Assembly: GCF_963378105.1 (NCBI RefSeq)
Contig: NZ_OY726398.1
Location: 2,976,001 to 3,040,000, forward strand
DNA length: 64,000 bases
From: Mycolicibacter sp. MU0102
GTDB taxonomy: Bacteria; Actinomycetota; Actinomycetes; Mycobacteriales; Mycobacteriaceae
Reading direction: 5' to 3'
In this document: piece by piece, positions 9,813-17,912 of the stretch
Numbering within the stretch: the stretch's first letter is position 1
Layout of the letters: every line of letters starts with the position of its first letter
The notes under the pieces: generated by a model
Seen by the model: only the letters and a program-made list of their open reading frames with translations
Told to the model about the DNA's origin: nothing
Databases searched by the model: none
Program-made: the position numbers and the translations under genes

Positions 9813-10745
9813 GTGCTCAAAACGACAGTGTCGAATGGCTCCGGGACGGTAGACCAGGTCGTCCACGCCGCCGGCGCGGTGCTGTGGCGGACCCGGCGCA
9901 ATGCCGTTGAGGTGGCGCTCATCCACCGCCCGCGCTACGACGACTGGTCACTGCCAAAGGGCAAGGTCGATCCCGGTGAGACCGAACCGGTGACAGCCGT
10001 GCGGGAGATCCTGGAGGAGACCGGACAGCACGCACAGCTGGGCCGCCGGCTGGGGGCGGTCCGCTATCCGGTAACCCAGGGCGTCAAGAAGGTCCGGTAC
10101 TGGGCTGCACAGGCGCTGGGCGGAGACTTCGTGCCCAACCACGAGGTCGACGATCTGGTCTGGCTACCGGTCGATGCCGCGATGAAGGAACTGCAGTACG
10201 ACTACGACCGGAAGATACTGCGGCGGTTCGTCAAGCAGCCCGCGGACACCCAAACGGTATTGATCGTGCGGCACGGTACCGCTGGGCGTCGGTCCCGGTT
10301 CTCCGGCGATGATCGCCTGCGGCCGCTGGACAAGAAGGGCCGCGCACAAGCCGAGGCGCTCACCGATCAGCTGCTGGCCTTCGGCGCGAGCGCGGTCTAC
10401 GCGGCCGACCGGGTGCGCTGCGAGCAGACGGTGGAGCCATTGGCCGCCGAACTCGGGGTGGCCGTGCACAAGGAGCCGACGCTGACCGAGGAGTCCTACG
10501 CCGAGCAACCGAAGCAGGCCCGTCGCCGGGTGGTGGAGATCGCGGAATTGGGCGGGACACCGGTTATCTGTACCCAAGGCAAGGTGATTCCAGACCTGAT
10601 CGCCTGGTGGTGTAACCGCGACGGCGTCAGCCCGGACAAGTCGCGCAATCGCAAGGGCAGCACCTGGGTGCTGTCACTGTCGGGTGGCCGGCTGATCGCC
10701 GCCGACCACATCGGTAGCCCGCTGGCTACCCAAGCACTGGTATGA
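9813..10745 (+). CDS. mutT1: Nudix hydrolase fused to a histidine phosphatase domain
   Basis: The 310-residue protein combines a Nudix domain (residues about 15-145; box with LPKGKVDPGE and VREILEETGQ) with a phosphoglycerate-mutase-type phosphatase domain (from about 148; catalytic LIVRHGTAG). Mycobacterial MutT1 hydrolyses 8-oxo-(d)GTP and diadenosine polyphosphates and so cleans the nucleotide pool; this activity is inferred from the same two-domain architecture and position (Rv2985). The GTG at 9813 follows GCAGGAG. It converges on hupB at a strong hairpin. Confidence 0.93.
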   Translation: MLKTTVSNGSGTVDQVVHAAGAVLWRTRRNAVEVALIHRPRYDDWSLPKGKVDPGETEPVTAVREILEETGQHAQLGRRLGAVRYPVTQGVKKVRYWAAQALGGDFVPNHEVDDLVWLPVDAAMKELQYDYDRKILRRFVKQPADTQTVLIVRHGTAGRRSRFSGDDRLRPLDKKGRAQAEALTDQLLAFGASAVYAADRVRCEQTVEPLAAELGVAVHKEPTLTEESYAEQPKQARRRVVEIAELGGTPVICTQGKVIPDLIAWWCNRDGVSPDKSRNRKGSTWVLSLSGGRLIAADHIGSPLATQALV

Positions 10746-10749
10746 ACGA

Positions 10750-10783
10750 CCGAGCGCCGCGGGGATAACCCCGCGGCGCTCGG
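10750..10783. terminator. Perfect hairpin terminator between mutT1 and hupB
   Basis: Fifteen-base arms CCGAGCGCCGCGGGG / CCCCGCGGCGCTCGG around an ATAA loop, between two convergent genes. No long T-run on either side. Confidence 0.85.
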
Positions 10784-10793
10784 CTATTCGTTG

Positions 10794-11477
10794 CTACTTG
10801 CGACCCTTGCGGGCCGGAGCCTTGGTGGCTTTCTTGGCCGGAGCCTTCTTCGCCACGGCCTTGGTGGCTGCCTTCTTGGCGACAACCTTCTTGGCCGGAG
10901 CCTTAGTCGCTGCCTTCTTCGCAACAACCTTCTTAGCCGGAGCCTTGGTCACGGCCTTCTTGGCCGGAGCCTTAGTCGCTGCCTTCTTCGCAACAACCTT
11001 CTTAGCCGGAGCCTTGGTCACGGCCTTCTTGGCCGGAGCCTTAGTCGCTGCCTTCTTCGCAACAACCTTCTTAGCCGGAGCCTTGGCCGCAGTCTTCTTG
11101 GCGGCGGCCTTGGTGGCCTTCTTGGCCGGAGCCTTCTTGGCCGGCGCGGCAGTGGCGCCAGCGCCGCGCTTGACGGCGAGGCCCTCGGACGGGACCTTCT
11201 GCGCGCCAGAAACAATCGCCTTGAACTGCGCACCGGGGCGGAATGCGGGGACGGACGTCGGCTTCACCTTGACCGTTTCACCGGTGCGGGGATTGCGGGC
11301 AACGCGCGCAGCGCGACGACGACGCTCGAAAACGCCGAACCCGGTGATGGTGACGCTCTCACCCTTGTGGACGGCGCGCACAATGGCATTGACGAAATGC
11401 TCGACGGCCTCGGTCGCCGACCGGCGGTCGGTGTCCAATTCCTTTGTGAGCACCTCGATGAGCTCTGCTTTGTTCAT
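10794..11477 (-). CDS. hupB: HU nucleoid protein with lysine/alanine-rich tail
   Basis: The first 90 residues are a standard HU domain (MNKAELIEVL, GFGVFERRRRAARVARNPRTGE, VPAFRPG); residues about 105-227 are a basic tail of APAKK, ATKA and VVAKK repeats, as in mycobacterial HupB and linker histone H1. It compacts DNA and binds iron-regulated and other promoters in M. tuberculosis. The tail DNA holds a near-exact 69-bp tandem repeat (10908-11085), so tail length may vary between strains. It follows leuCD at a distance of 188 bases on the same strand. Confidence 0.96.
   Translation of the reverse strand: MNKAELIEVLTKELDTDRRSATEAVEHFVNAIVRAVHKGESVTITGFGVFERRRRAARVARNPRTGETVKVKPTSVPAFRPGAQFKAIVSGAQKVPSEGLAVKRGAGATAAPAKKAPAKKATKAAAKKTAAKAPAKKVVAKKAATKAPAKKAVTKAPAKKVVAKKAATKAPAKKAVTKAPAKKVVAKKAATKAPAKKVVAKKAATKAVAKKAPAKKATKAPARKGRK
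10908..11085 (-). repeat. 69-bp tandem repeat coding the HupB tail
   Basis: Two identical 69-base copies (10908-10976, 10977-11045) and about 40 bases of a third encode a 23-residue unit of the VVAKKAATKAPAKK type. The identity at silent positions shows recent in-frame duplication. Confidence 0.9.
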
Positions 11478-11665
11478 CCAATCCCTCCGAGACCAGTGGC
11501 CCTACTTGAGCCGACTAGAGCACACGGTAAACCCTGATACCACTGATATCCAAGAGCCACGCGCAATTTCAGACGAGATTATGGGCGAATTCGGCAATCC
11601 GGTTACCGCCCTTGGACGCTGACGCGAGCGTCGAAACCACCGGAATTAAGCTCCGGCGCAGGCCC

Positions 11666-12262
11666 TCAAGAAGCCGGCAGAGTGCGCGGTTTCCAGCTCG
11701 GGCGAGCAGCCTCGAATGAGTCGATCTCCTCGAGTTTCCGCAGCGTAAGGCCTATATCGTCGAGTCCTTCCGACAACCGCCAGGCGGTGTAGTCGTCAAT
11801 CGTGAACGCCACCACCACCGTTCCGGCGGTGATATTCCGATCTTGAAGATTGACAGTGATTTCCAGCCCCGGGCTCTGCTCGATGACTTTCCACAGCAGT
11901 TCCACATCATCTTGAGCCACCTGGGCCGCCAGCAGACCGGCCTTGCCGGCATTGCCGCGGAAGATGTCGGCGAATCGGGAGGAGATCACCACCTTGAACC
12001 CGTAGTCGAGCAGGGCCCACACCGCATGTTCCCGCGACGATCCGGTGCCGAAGTCCGGTCCGGCCACCAGGACCGAACCTTGGTCGAAAGGGCTGAGATT
12101 CAGCACGAAGGACGGATCGGTACGCCACGTGGCGAACAGGCCGTCCTCAAATCCCGTCCGGGTGATGCGCTTCAAATAGACCGCGGGAATGATTTGGTCG
12201 GTGTCGACATTGGACCGCCGCAGCGGGACTCCGATTCCGGTATGAGTGCGGAAAGCTTCCAT
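11666..12262 (-). CDS. leuD: 3-isopropylmalate dehydratase small subunit
   Basis: The swivelling-domain subunit of the isomerase that converts 2- to 3-isopropylmalate in leucine synthesis. The 198-residue protein has NVDTDQIIPAVYLKR near its start and GPDFGTGSSREHAVWAL, the aconitase-swivel substrate loop. It lies 28 bases downstream of leuC, its partner subunit. Confidence 0.97.
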   Translation of the reverse strand: MEAFRTHTGIGVPLRRSNVDTDQIIPAVYLKRITRTGFEDGLFATWRTDPSFVLNLSPFDQGSVLVAGPDFGTGSSREHAVWALLDYGFKVVISSRFADIFRGNAGKAGLLAAQVAQDDVELLWKVIEQSPGLEITVNLQDRNITAGTVVVAFTIDDYTAWRLSEGLDDIGLTLRKLEEIDSFEAARPSWKPRTLPAS

Positions 12263-12290
12263 GACTAGGCTCCTTTTAATACCGTGGCGG

Positions 12291-13718
12291 TCAGTTCAAG
12301 TCGGCGGGGGCCGACAGCGTCCCACGGACGGCAGTGGCGGCGGCGACGACCGGAGACACCAGGTGAGTGCGTCCGCCCTTGCCCTGCCGGCCCTCGAAAT
12401 TGCGGTTGGACGTCGAAGCGGACCGCTGCCCGGGCTCCAGCTGATCGGGGTTCATCCCCAGGCACATTGAGCAGCCGGGCTGGCGCCACTCCGCACCTGC
12501 GGCGGTGAAAACCTCCGCGAGGCCTTCGGCTTCGGCCTGATTGCGCACCCGCATCGAACCCGGCACCACCAGCATCCGTACCCCGTCGGCGACCTGACGC
12601 CCGCGGAGCACATCCGCCACCGCACGCAGGTCCTCGATGCGACCGTTGGTGCACGACCCGACGAACACCGTGTCGACCACGATCTCGCGCATCGGCGTGC
12701 CCGGCTGAAGGTCCATGTACGCCAACGCCTTCTCCGCGGCCCGCCGCTCGGCCTCGTCGTGGATCGCCTCCGGGTCGGGCACGTCGGCGCCCAGCGGGAC
12801 GCCTTGGCCGGGGTTGGTGCCCCAGGTCACGAACGGGGTCAGTGCGTCTGCGTCCAAATAGACCTCGGTGTCGAACACCGCACCGGGGTCGGTTCGCAGG
12901 CTGCTCCAATAAGCCACGGCGGCATCCCAGTCCGCACCGGTCGGCGCGTGCGGCCGGCCGCGCAGGTACTCGTAGGTGGTCTCATCGGGGGCAACCATGC
13001 CGGCTCGGGCACCGGCCTCAATGCTCATGTTGCAGATCGTCATCCGCGCCTCCATCGACAGCGCCTCAATGGCGCTGCCCCGGTATTCGATGACATAACC
13101 CTGGCCGCCGCCGGTGCCGATCTGAGCGATCACCGCCAAGATGATGTCCTTGGCCGTCACGCCGTCGGCGAGTTTCCCGTCGACATTGACCGCCATTGTC
13201 TTGAACGGCTTCAGCGGAAGTGTCTGGGTGGCCAGCACGTGTTCGACCTCGGAGGTGCCGATACCCATCGCCAGGGCACCGAACGCGCCGTGGGTGGAGG
13301 TGTGACTGTCGCCGCAGACCACTGTCGTGCCGGGCTGGGTCAGCCCCAGCTGCGGCCCGATGATGTGCACGATCCCCTGATCGATGTCGCCCATCGGGTG
13401 CAATCGGATACCGAACTCGGCGCAGTTGTGCCGCAGCGTCTCGACCTGAGTACGCGACACGGGGTCGGCGATCGGTTTGTCGATGTCGACCGTGGGCACG
13501 TTGTGGTCCTCGGTGGCGATGGTCAGATCCGGGCGCCGCACCGGACGACCGGCCAACCGCAGCCCCTCGAAGGCCTGCGGACTGGTGACTTCATGAACCA
13601 GGTGCAGGTCGATGTAGATGAGGTCGGGTTCGGTCCCGCCGCCGGATACCACGACGTGGTCTGCCCAGACCTTCTCGGCCAGGGTGCGAGGCTGCTCGGT
13701 CTTGAACATCACTGCCAT
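12291..13718 (-). CDS. leuC: 3-isopropylmalate dehydratase large subunit
   Basis: The 4Fe-4S subunit of isopropylmalate isomerase. The 475-residue protein has GDSHTSTHGAFGALA, the first cluster cysteine in VFVGSCTNGR and the pair in CSMCLGMNPDQL, all expected ligands. Length fits the family. Transcription likely starts in the short divergent gap with the IclR gene at 13765, where a perfect palindrome lies. Confidence 0.97.
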   Translation of the reverse strand: MAVMFKTEQPRTLAEKVWADHVVVSGGGTEPDLIYIDLHLVHEVTSPQAFEGLRLAGRPVRRPDLTIATEDHNVPTVDIDKPIADPVSRTQVETLRHNCAEFGIRLHPMGDIDQGIVHIIGPQLGLTQPGTTVVCGDSHTSTHGAFGALAMGIGTSEVEHVLATQTLPLKPFKTMAVNVDGKLADGVTAKDIILAVIAQIGTGGGQGYVIEYRGSAIEALSMEARMTICNMSIEAGARAGMVAPDETTYEYLRGRPHAPTGADWDAAVAYWSSLRTDPGAVFDTEVYLDADALTPFVTWGTNPGQGVPLGADVPDPEAIHDEAERRAAEKALAYMDLQPGTPMREIVVDTVFVGSCTNGRIEDLRAVADVLRGRQVADGVRMLVVPGSMRVRNQAEAEGLAEVFTAAGAEWRQPGCSMCLGMNPDQLEPGQRSASTSNRNFEGRQGKGGRTHLVSPVVAAATAVRGTLSAPADLN

Positions 13719-13732
13719 CCCTCAATCCATGT

Positions 13733-13751
13733 CGTCTCATATTTTGAGACG
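13733..13751. promoter_or_regulatory. Palindromic operator between leuC and IclR regulator
   Basis: CGTCTCA and TGAGACG are perfect seven-base arms around a TATTT centre. The site lies in the 46-base gap between divergent leuCD and an IclR-type gene. In Corynebacterium the equivalent regulator LtbR represses leuCD from this place, so this is probably its binding site. A TAGTAT -10-like hexamer (13753-13758) sits six bases before the regulator's ATG, implying a leaderless transcript. Confidence 0.7.
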
Positions 13752-13764
13752 CTAGTATCTGTAT

Positions 13765-14466
13765 ATGGGACAGCATAGCGGCATCGGCGTTCTGGACAAA
13801 GCACTGGCGGTACTCCACTCAATCGCCGAATCGCCGTGCGGGCTGGCTGAACTATGCGAGCGGACCGGCCTGCCCCGTGCCACTGCGCACCGGCTGGCCG
13901 CAGGCCTGGAGACCCACCGGCTGCTCGGGCGTGACAACGAGGGCCGCTGGCAGATCGGACCCGCGGTCAGCGAACTGGCCGCCCGCGCCGACGATCCACT
14001 TCGGGCGGCCAGCGCGGCGGTGCTGCCGCGGCTGCGAGAGATCACCGGCGAGAGCGTGCAGCTGTATCGCCGCGAAGGCTCCGAACGGGTCTGCGTTGCG
14101 GCGCTAGAACCTCCTGCGGGGCTGCGAGACACGGTCCCGGTCGGCGCCCGGCTGCCGATGACCGCCGGTTCGGGCGCCAAAGTCTTGCTGGCCTACGCCG
14201 ATGCAGGCGTGCAAGAGGAAGTGCTGGCGGCGGCCAAGTTCACCAGCCGCACCCTTTCGGAGATGCGCCGCCGAGGCTGGGCGCAAAGCGTCGCCGAGCG
14301 CGAGCCCGGCGTGGCCAGCGTGTCAGCGCCAGTACGCGATCACCGCGGCACGGTGGTGGCGGCGATCTCGGTGTCGGGCCCGATCGACCGGATGGGGCGC
14401 CGCCCGGGGTCGCGCTGGGCCGCCGACCTGCTCGCGGCGGCCGGCGACCTGACGGCCCGGCTGTAA
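13765..14466 (+). CDS. IclR-family regulator, LtbR-like, of leuCD
   Basis: A 233-residue protein with an N-terminal winged helix (VLDKALAVLHSIAE; LPRATAHRLAAGLE, about residues 8-55) and a C-terminal IclR effector domain (LPMTAGSGAKVLLAYA; REPGVASVSAPVRD). It diverges from leuC with a palindrome between them, the arrangement of corynebacterial LtbR, which controls leucine and tryptophan genes. Regulation of leuCD is inferred from this context. The start follows directly on a probable -10 box, so translation is likely leaderless. Confidence 0.88.
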   Translation: MGQHSGIGVLDKALAVLHSIAESPCGLAELCERTGLPRATAHRLAAGLETHRLLGRDNEGRWQIGPAVSELAARADDPLRAASAAVLPRLREITGESVQLYRREGSERVCVAALEPPAGLRDTVPVGARLPMTAGSGAKVLLAYADAGVQEEVLAAAKFTSRTLSEMRRRGWAQSVAEREPGVASVSAPVRDHRGTVVAAISVSGPIDRMGRRPGSRWAADLLAAAGDLTARL

Positions 14467-14507
14467 CCCGGGCGCTGGGGTCCTGGTCCGCCTGTCAGAC
14501 TGCAGAG

Positions 14508-15008
14508 ATGGGAACCAAACAGCGCGCACAGATCGTCATGACAGATGCCGAGGTAGCTGACTTCGTCAACACTCACCGCACCGGAACACTGGCCACCATC
14601 GGGCCCGACGGCCAGCCCCACCTGACCGCGATGTGGTACGCGGTGCTTGACGGCGAGATCTGGCTCGAGACCAAGGCCAAGTCCCAGAAGGCGGTCAATC
14701 TGCGCCGCGATCCGCGGGTCACCTTCCTTCTGGAAGCCGGCCAGACGTACGACACGCTGCGCGGGGCCGCCTTCGAGGGCGTGGCAGAGATCATCGACGA
14801 CCCCGAGACCATCTTCCGGGTGGGCGTCAGCGTCTGGGAGCGCTACACCGGCCCCTACACCGACGAGATGAAGCCCGGCGTCGACGCGATGATGAACAAC
14901 CGGGTGGCTGTGCGCATCGTCACAGGGCGCACCCGCTCCTGGGACCACCGCAAGCTCGGGTTGCCGGCCATGCCGCTGGCCGGCTCCACCGCCCCGAACA
15001 TCGATTAG
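14508..15008 (+). CDS. FDOR-B/PPOX-class flavin- or F420-binding oxidoreductase (Rv2991-like)
   Basis: A 166-residue split-barrel protein with GTLATIGPDGQPHLTAMWY near residue 28 and KSQKAVNLRRDPRVTFLLE at 60-80, the pattern of the pyridoxamine-oxidase-like FDOR family. Mycobacterial members of this branch mostly bind cofactor F420, and fbiD nearby shows the organism makes it. The substrate is unknown. Single gene ahead of a strong terminator. Confidence 0.75.
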   Translation: MGTKQRAQIVMTDAEVADFVNTHRTGTLATIGPDGQPHLTAMWYAVLDGEIWLETKAKSQKAVNLRRDPRVTFLLEAGQTYDTLRGAAFEGVAEIIDDPETIFRVGVSVWERYTGPYTDEMKPGVDAMMNNRVAVRIVTGRTRSWDHRKLGLPAMPLAGSTAPNID

Positions 15009-15023
15009 GCCTCGGTCGACACA

Positions 15024-15056
15024 AAAAGGCCCGCACCTTGATGGTGCGGGCCTTTT
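15024..15056 (+). terminator. Intrinsic terminator
   Basis: Fourteen-base arms AAAAGGCCCGCACC and GGTGCGGGCCTTTT with a five-base loop; the T-run at the end of the stem works for the upstream plus-strand gene and the A-run gives a T-run for the tRNAs on the other strand. Confidence 0.9.
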
Positions 15057-15062
15057 GCGATG

Positions 15063-15135
15063 TACCCCCGATGGGATTCGAACCCACGCTACCGCCGTGA
15101 GAGGGCGGCGTCCTAGGCCGCTAGACGACGGGGGC
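15063..15135 (-). tRNA. tRNA-Glu (anticodon CTC)
   Basis: A 73-base cloverleaf on the minus strand: acceptor GCCCCCG/CGGGGGT, anticodon arm CCGCC-CTCTCAC-GGCGG with anticodon CTC, T-arm GTGGG-TTCGAAT-CCCAT. CCA is not encoded. It lies just upstream of tRNA-Gln and gltX in the same neighbourhood. Confidence 0.95.
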
Positions 15136-15208
15136 TAGAACATTTCCGGGTTGCCAGCATAGCTCAACCCGTACGGCCCGCCTAATCGCTTGCAGCGGAC
15201 CGCTTTTG

Positions 15209-15280
15209 CTGGGGTACCAGGACTCGAACCTAGAATGGCTGAACCAGAATCAGCTGTGTTGCCAATTACACCATACCCCA
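15209..15280 (-). tRNA. tRNA-Gln (anticodon CTG)
   Basis: A 72-base minus-strand cloverleaf: acceptor TGGGGTA/TACCCCA, anticodon arm GCTGA-TTCTGGT-TCAGC giving anticodon CTG, T-arm CTAGG-TTCGAGT-CCTGG, discriminator G. CCA is not encoded. In bacteria lacking GlnRS it is first charged with Glu by GltX and then amidated by GatCAB, both of which are in this window. Confidence 0.95.
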
Positions 15281-15379
15281 TTGGCCGGCCATTACCGCTG
15301 GTCAGAGTGCCGGTGGGGCACTGCTGGCCAGCCGTTCTTGGGCCGACGAGCAGACTACCAAACTTCTAGCGCGAAGTTG

Positions 15380-16852
15380 TCATCGCGCTTCCCCAACGCC
15401 GTCTCGGGCGCTCCGCAGCCGGGTCAAGCTGCGGTTTGAGCCCAACAGTTCCAGCGACTCGAACAGCGGCGGGCTGACCAAACCGCCGGAGACCCCGACC
15501 CGGATCGGGCCGAACGCCTTGCGCGGTTTGAGCCCCAGATCGTCCAGCAGCGCGGCCTTCAGCGCAGCCTCGATGTTGGCGGTGGTCCACTCCCCCACGC
15601 CCTCCAGCGCCGCGATGGCGGCATCCAACACCGGAGCCGCGTCGGGGCCCAGCTCCTTGGCGGCGGCCCGCGGGTCCAGCTCGTAGTGCGCGTCGTTGAA
15701 GAACTTCAGCAGCGGCCATGCGTCGCCGAGCACCACGATGCGGGTCTGCACCAGCGCAGCGGCCACCGCGAAGCCGGCGTCGTCCAGGCCGGTGTCATGT
15801 CCGTGGGTGTCGAGGAAACTGCGCAACCGTGCGGTGAAGTCGTCCAGCTCGAGCAGCCGGATGTGCTCGGCGTTGAGCGCATCGGCCTTCTTCTGGTCGA
15901 ACCGGGCCGGGTTGGAGTTGACGTTGACCACGTCGAACGCAGCGACCATCTCGTCGATACTGAACACGTCGCGGTCGTCGGCGATGGACCAGCCCAGCAG
16001 CGCCAGATAGTTCAACAGCCCCTCGGGGATGAAGCCTCGGTCGCGATGCGCGAAAAGGTTCGACTGCGGGTCACGCTTGGACAGCTTCTTGGTGCCCTCA
16101 CCCAAAACGGTTGGCAGGTGGCCGAATTCCGGGATCCGATCGGCCACGCCGATGCGAATCAGCGCCTGATACAGCGCGATCTGGCGCGGCGTGGACGGCA
16201 ACAGGTCCTCGCCGCGCAGCACGTGAGTGATCTTCATCATGGCGTCGTCGACCGGGTTGACCAACGTATACAGCGGGTCCCCGTTGGCACGTGTCAGCGC
16301 GAAATCGGGAACGGTGCCCGCCGGAAAGGATGTCTGCCCGCGCACCAGATCCGCCCAACCCAGCTCGGTATCGGGCATCCGCAGCCGCACGACGGGCTTG
16401 CGGCCCTCGGCCAGAAAACCGGCGCGTTGCTCCGCGGTCAGCTCGCGGTCGAAGTTGTCGTAGCCCAGCTTGGGGTTACGCCCGGCGGCAAGGTGACGGG
16501 CCTCGACCTCCTCCGGGGTGGAGAACGCTTCGTAAGCCTCTCCCGCCGCCAGCAGCTGCGCCACCACATCACGGTGGATATCGGCGCGCTGCGACTGCCG
16601 GTACGGGCCGTAGGGGCCGCCCACCTCGGGACCCTCATCCCAGTCCAGATGCAGCCAGCGCAGCGCGTCCAGCAGCGCCAAGTAGCTTTCCTCGCTGTCG
16701 CGTTCGGCGTCAGTGTCCTCCACCCGGAAGACCATGGTTCCGCCGGTGTGGCGGGCGTAAGCCCAGTTGAACAGAGCGGTGCGGATCAACCCGACGTGCG
16801 GCGTGCCGGTCGGTGACGGGCAGAACCGGACACGAACACCAGATGTGGTCAC
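15380..16852 (-). CDS. gltX: Glutamyl-tRNA synthetase
   Basis: Class I aminoacyl-tRNA synthetase of 490 residues with the HIGH-type motif in PSPTGTPHVGLIRTALFNWAYAR (residues 12-35) and the KMSKS-type motif KKLSKRD near residue 250. In a GatCAB organism it is non-discriminating and charges both tRNA-Glu and tRNA-Gln. Its start overlaps the stop of the upstream hydrolase gene (GTGA), and both tRNA genes lie just beyond its end. Confidence 0.97.
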   Translation of the reverse strand: MTTSGVRVRFCPSPTGTPHVGLIRTALFNWAYARHTGGTMVFRVEDTDAERDSEESYLALLDALRWLHLDWDEGPEVGGPYGPYRQSQRADIHRDVVAQLLAAGEAYEAFSTPEEVEARHLAAGRNPKLGYDNFDRELTAEQRAGFLAEGRKPVVRLRMPDTELGWADLVRGQTSFPAGTVPDFALTRANGDPLYTLVNPVDDAMMKITHVLRGEDLLPSTPRQIALYQALIRIGVADRIPEFGHLPTVLGEGTKKLSKRDPQSNLFAHRDRGFIPEGLLNYLALLGWSIADDRDVFSIDEMVAAFDVVNVNSNPARFDQKKADALNAEHIRLLELDDFTARLRSFLDTHGHDTGLDDAGFAVAAALVQTRIVVLGDAWPLLKFFNDAHYELDPRAAAKELGPDAAPVLDAAIAALEGVGEWTTANIEAALKAALLDDLGLKPRKAFGPIRVGVSGGLVSPPLFESLELLGSNRSLTRLRSARDGVGEAR

Positions 16853-17637
16853 GAGTTTCCTTTGCGGATAACCGGATTGGACAGGGTGCCAATGCCTTCA
16901 ATGGAGACGGACACGGTGTCACCGTGCTCGATGGGGCCGACACCCTCGGGGGTGCCGGTCAGAAGGATGTCGCCGGGCAGCAGCGTCATCACCGCGGAGA
17001 TCCACTCCACGATGGCGCCGACGTCGTGCATCATCAGCGAAGTCCTGCTGTCCTGCTTCAGCACCCCATTGACCTCGGTGCGAATCGCCAGGTCAGCGGG
17101 GTCGACGTCGGTGACGATCCACGGTCCGATCGGGCAGAAGGTGTCATGGCCTTTAGCCCGGGTCCACTGACCGTCGGACTGTTGCTGGTCACGGGCCGAC
17201 ACGTCGTTGCCGATGGTGTAGCCCAGAATGTTGTCCTTGGCCCGTGCGGCCGGAACGTCCTTGCACGGACGCGAGATGACCACAGCCAGCTCGCCTTCGA
17301 AGTGCACCGGGGAAGCATTGGCGGGCAGCTGAATCGGCACGTTGGGCCCGATGATGGCGGTATTGGGCTTGAGGAACATCGTCGGGTTGGCCGGTGGGGC
17401 GCCGCCCATCTCGGCGATATGGGCCGCATAGTTCTTCCCGATGCAGACCACTTTGCTGGCCAGGATCGGTGCCAGCAGGCGCACGTCGGCCAGCGGCCAG
17501 GACCTGCCGGTGAACTCCGGTGTGCCGAACGGGTGCTCGGCGATCTCGCGGGCGGTCATCTCGTGTGGCCGGCCCGGGTCCCCTTCAATACTGACGAAGG
17601 CGACACCGTCCGGGCTGGCAATTCGGCCTAGTCGCAT
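16849..17637 (-). CDS. Fumarylacetoacetate hydrolase-family protein (Rv2993c-like)
   Basis: A 262-residue protein with the FAH fold: GKNYAAHIAEM near residue 80, metal-ligand motif HFEGELAVV (about 125), DVSARDQQ, and the C-terminal LLPGDILLTGTPEGVG. Relatives are hydroxyheptadienedioate isomerases, acylpyruvases and oxaloacetate decarboxylases; the substrate cannot be told. The ATG at 17637 is preceded seven bases upstream by TAGGCT, a -10-like hexamer, so the mRNA is probably leaderless. The repeat array B begins at this hexamer. Translationally coupled to gltX. Confidence 0.85.
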   Translation of the reverse strand: MRLGRIASPDGVAFVSIEGDPGRPHEMTAREIAEHPFGTPEFTGRSWPLADVRLLAPILASKVVCIGKNYAAHIAEMGGAPPANPTMFLKPNTAIIGPNVPIQLPANASPVHFEGELAVVISRPCKDVPAARAKDNILGYTIGNDVSARDQQQSDGQWTRAKGHDTFCPIGPWIVTDVDPADLAIRTEVNGVLKQDSRTSLMMHDVGAIVEWISAVMTLLPGDILLTGTPEGVGPIEHGDTVSVSIEGIGTLSNPVIRKGNS

Positions 17638-17650
17638 TCGAGCAAGCCTA

Positions 17651-17870
17651 ATGGCGATCACAAGCGCGGCGGAGCCGGGCGCAGTGGGTCGCCATCAACC
17701 AGCACAGGTCGATCACAAGCGCGGCGGAGCCGGGCGCAGTGGGTCGCCATCAACCAGCACAGGTCGATCACAAGCGCGGCGGAGCCGGGCGCAGTGGGTC
17801 GCCATCAACCAACACAGGTCGATCACAAGCGCGGCGGAGCCGGGCGCAGTGGGTCGACATCAATCGGTTC
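17651..17870. repeat. Stem-loop repeat array B, four 55-bp units
   Basis: Four units with period 55 (a shared GATCACA anchor at 17656, 17711, 17766, 17821) between the divergent FAH-family and MFS genes. The first unit has full outer arms ATGGCGATC and GGTCGCCAT; later units keep only about five pairs. The conserved core is the same as at 6680, 40039 and 62088. The fourth copy is the most degraded. Confidence 0.9.
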
Positions 17871-17912
17871 AGGTCGGGTACCTGGTAGGTGGGCCTGTGG
17901 AAGCATGGTCGG

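Noticed and set aside
17651..17870. CRISPR array
   Set aside because: Units are contiguous 55-bp tandem copies without variable spacers, and no cas genes are present; the same holds for 6680-6843 and 40039-40250.
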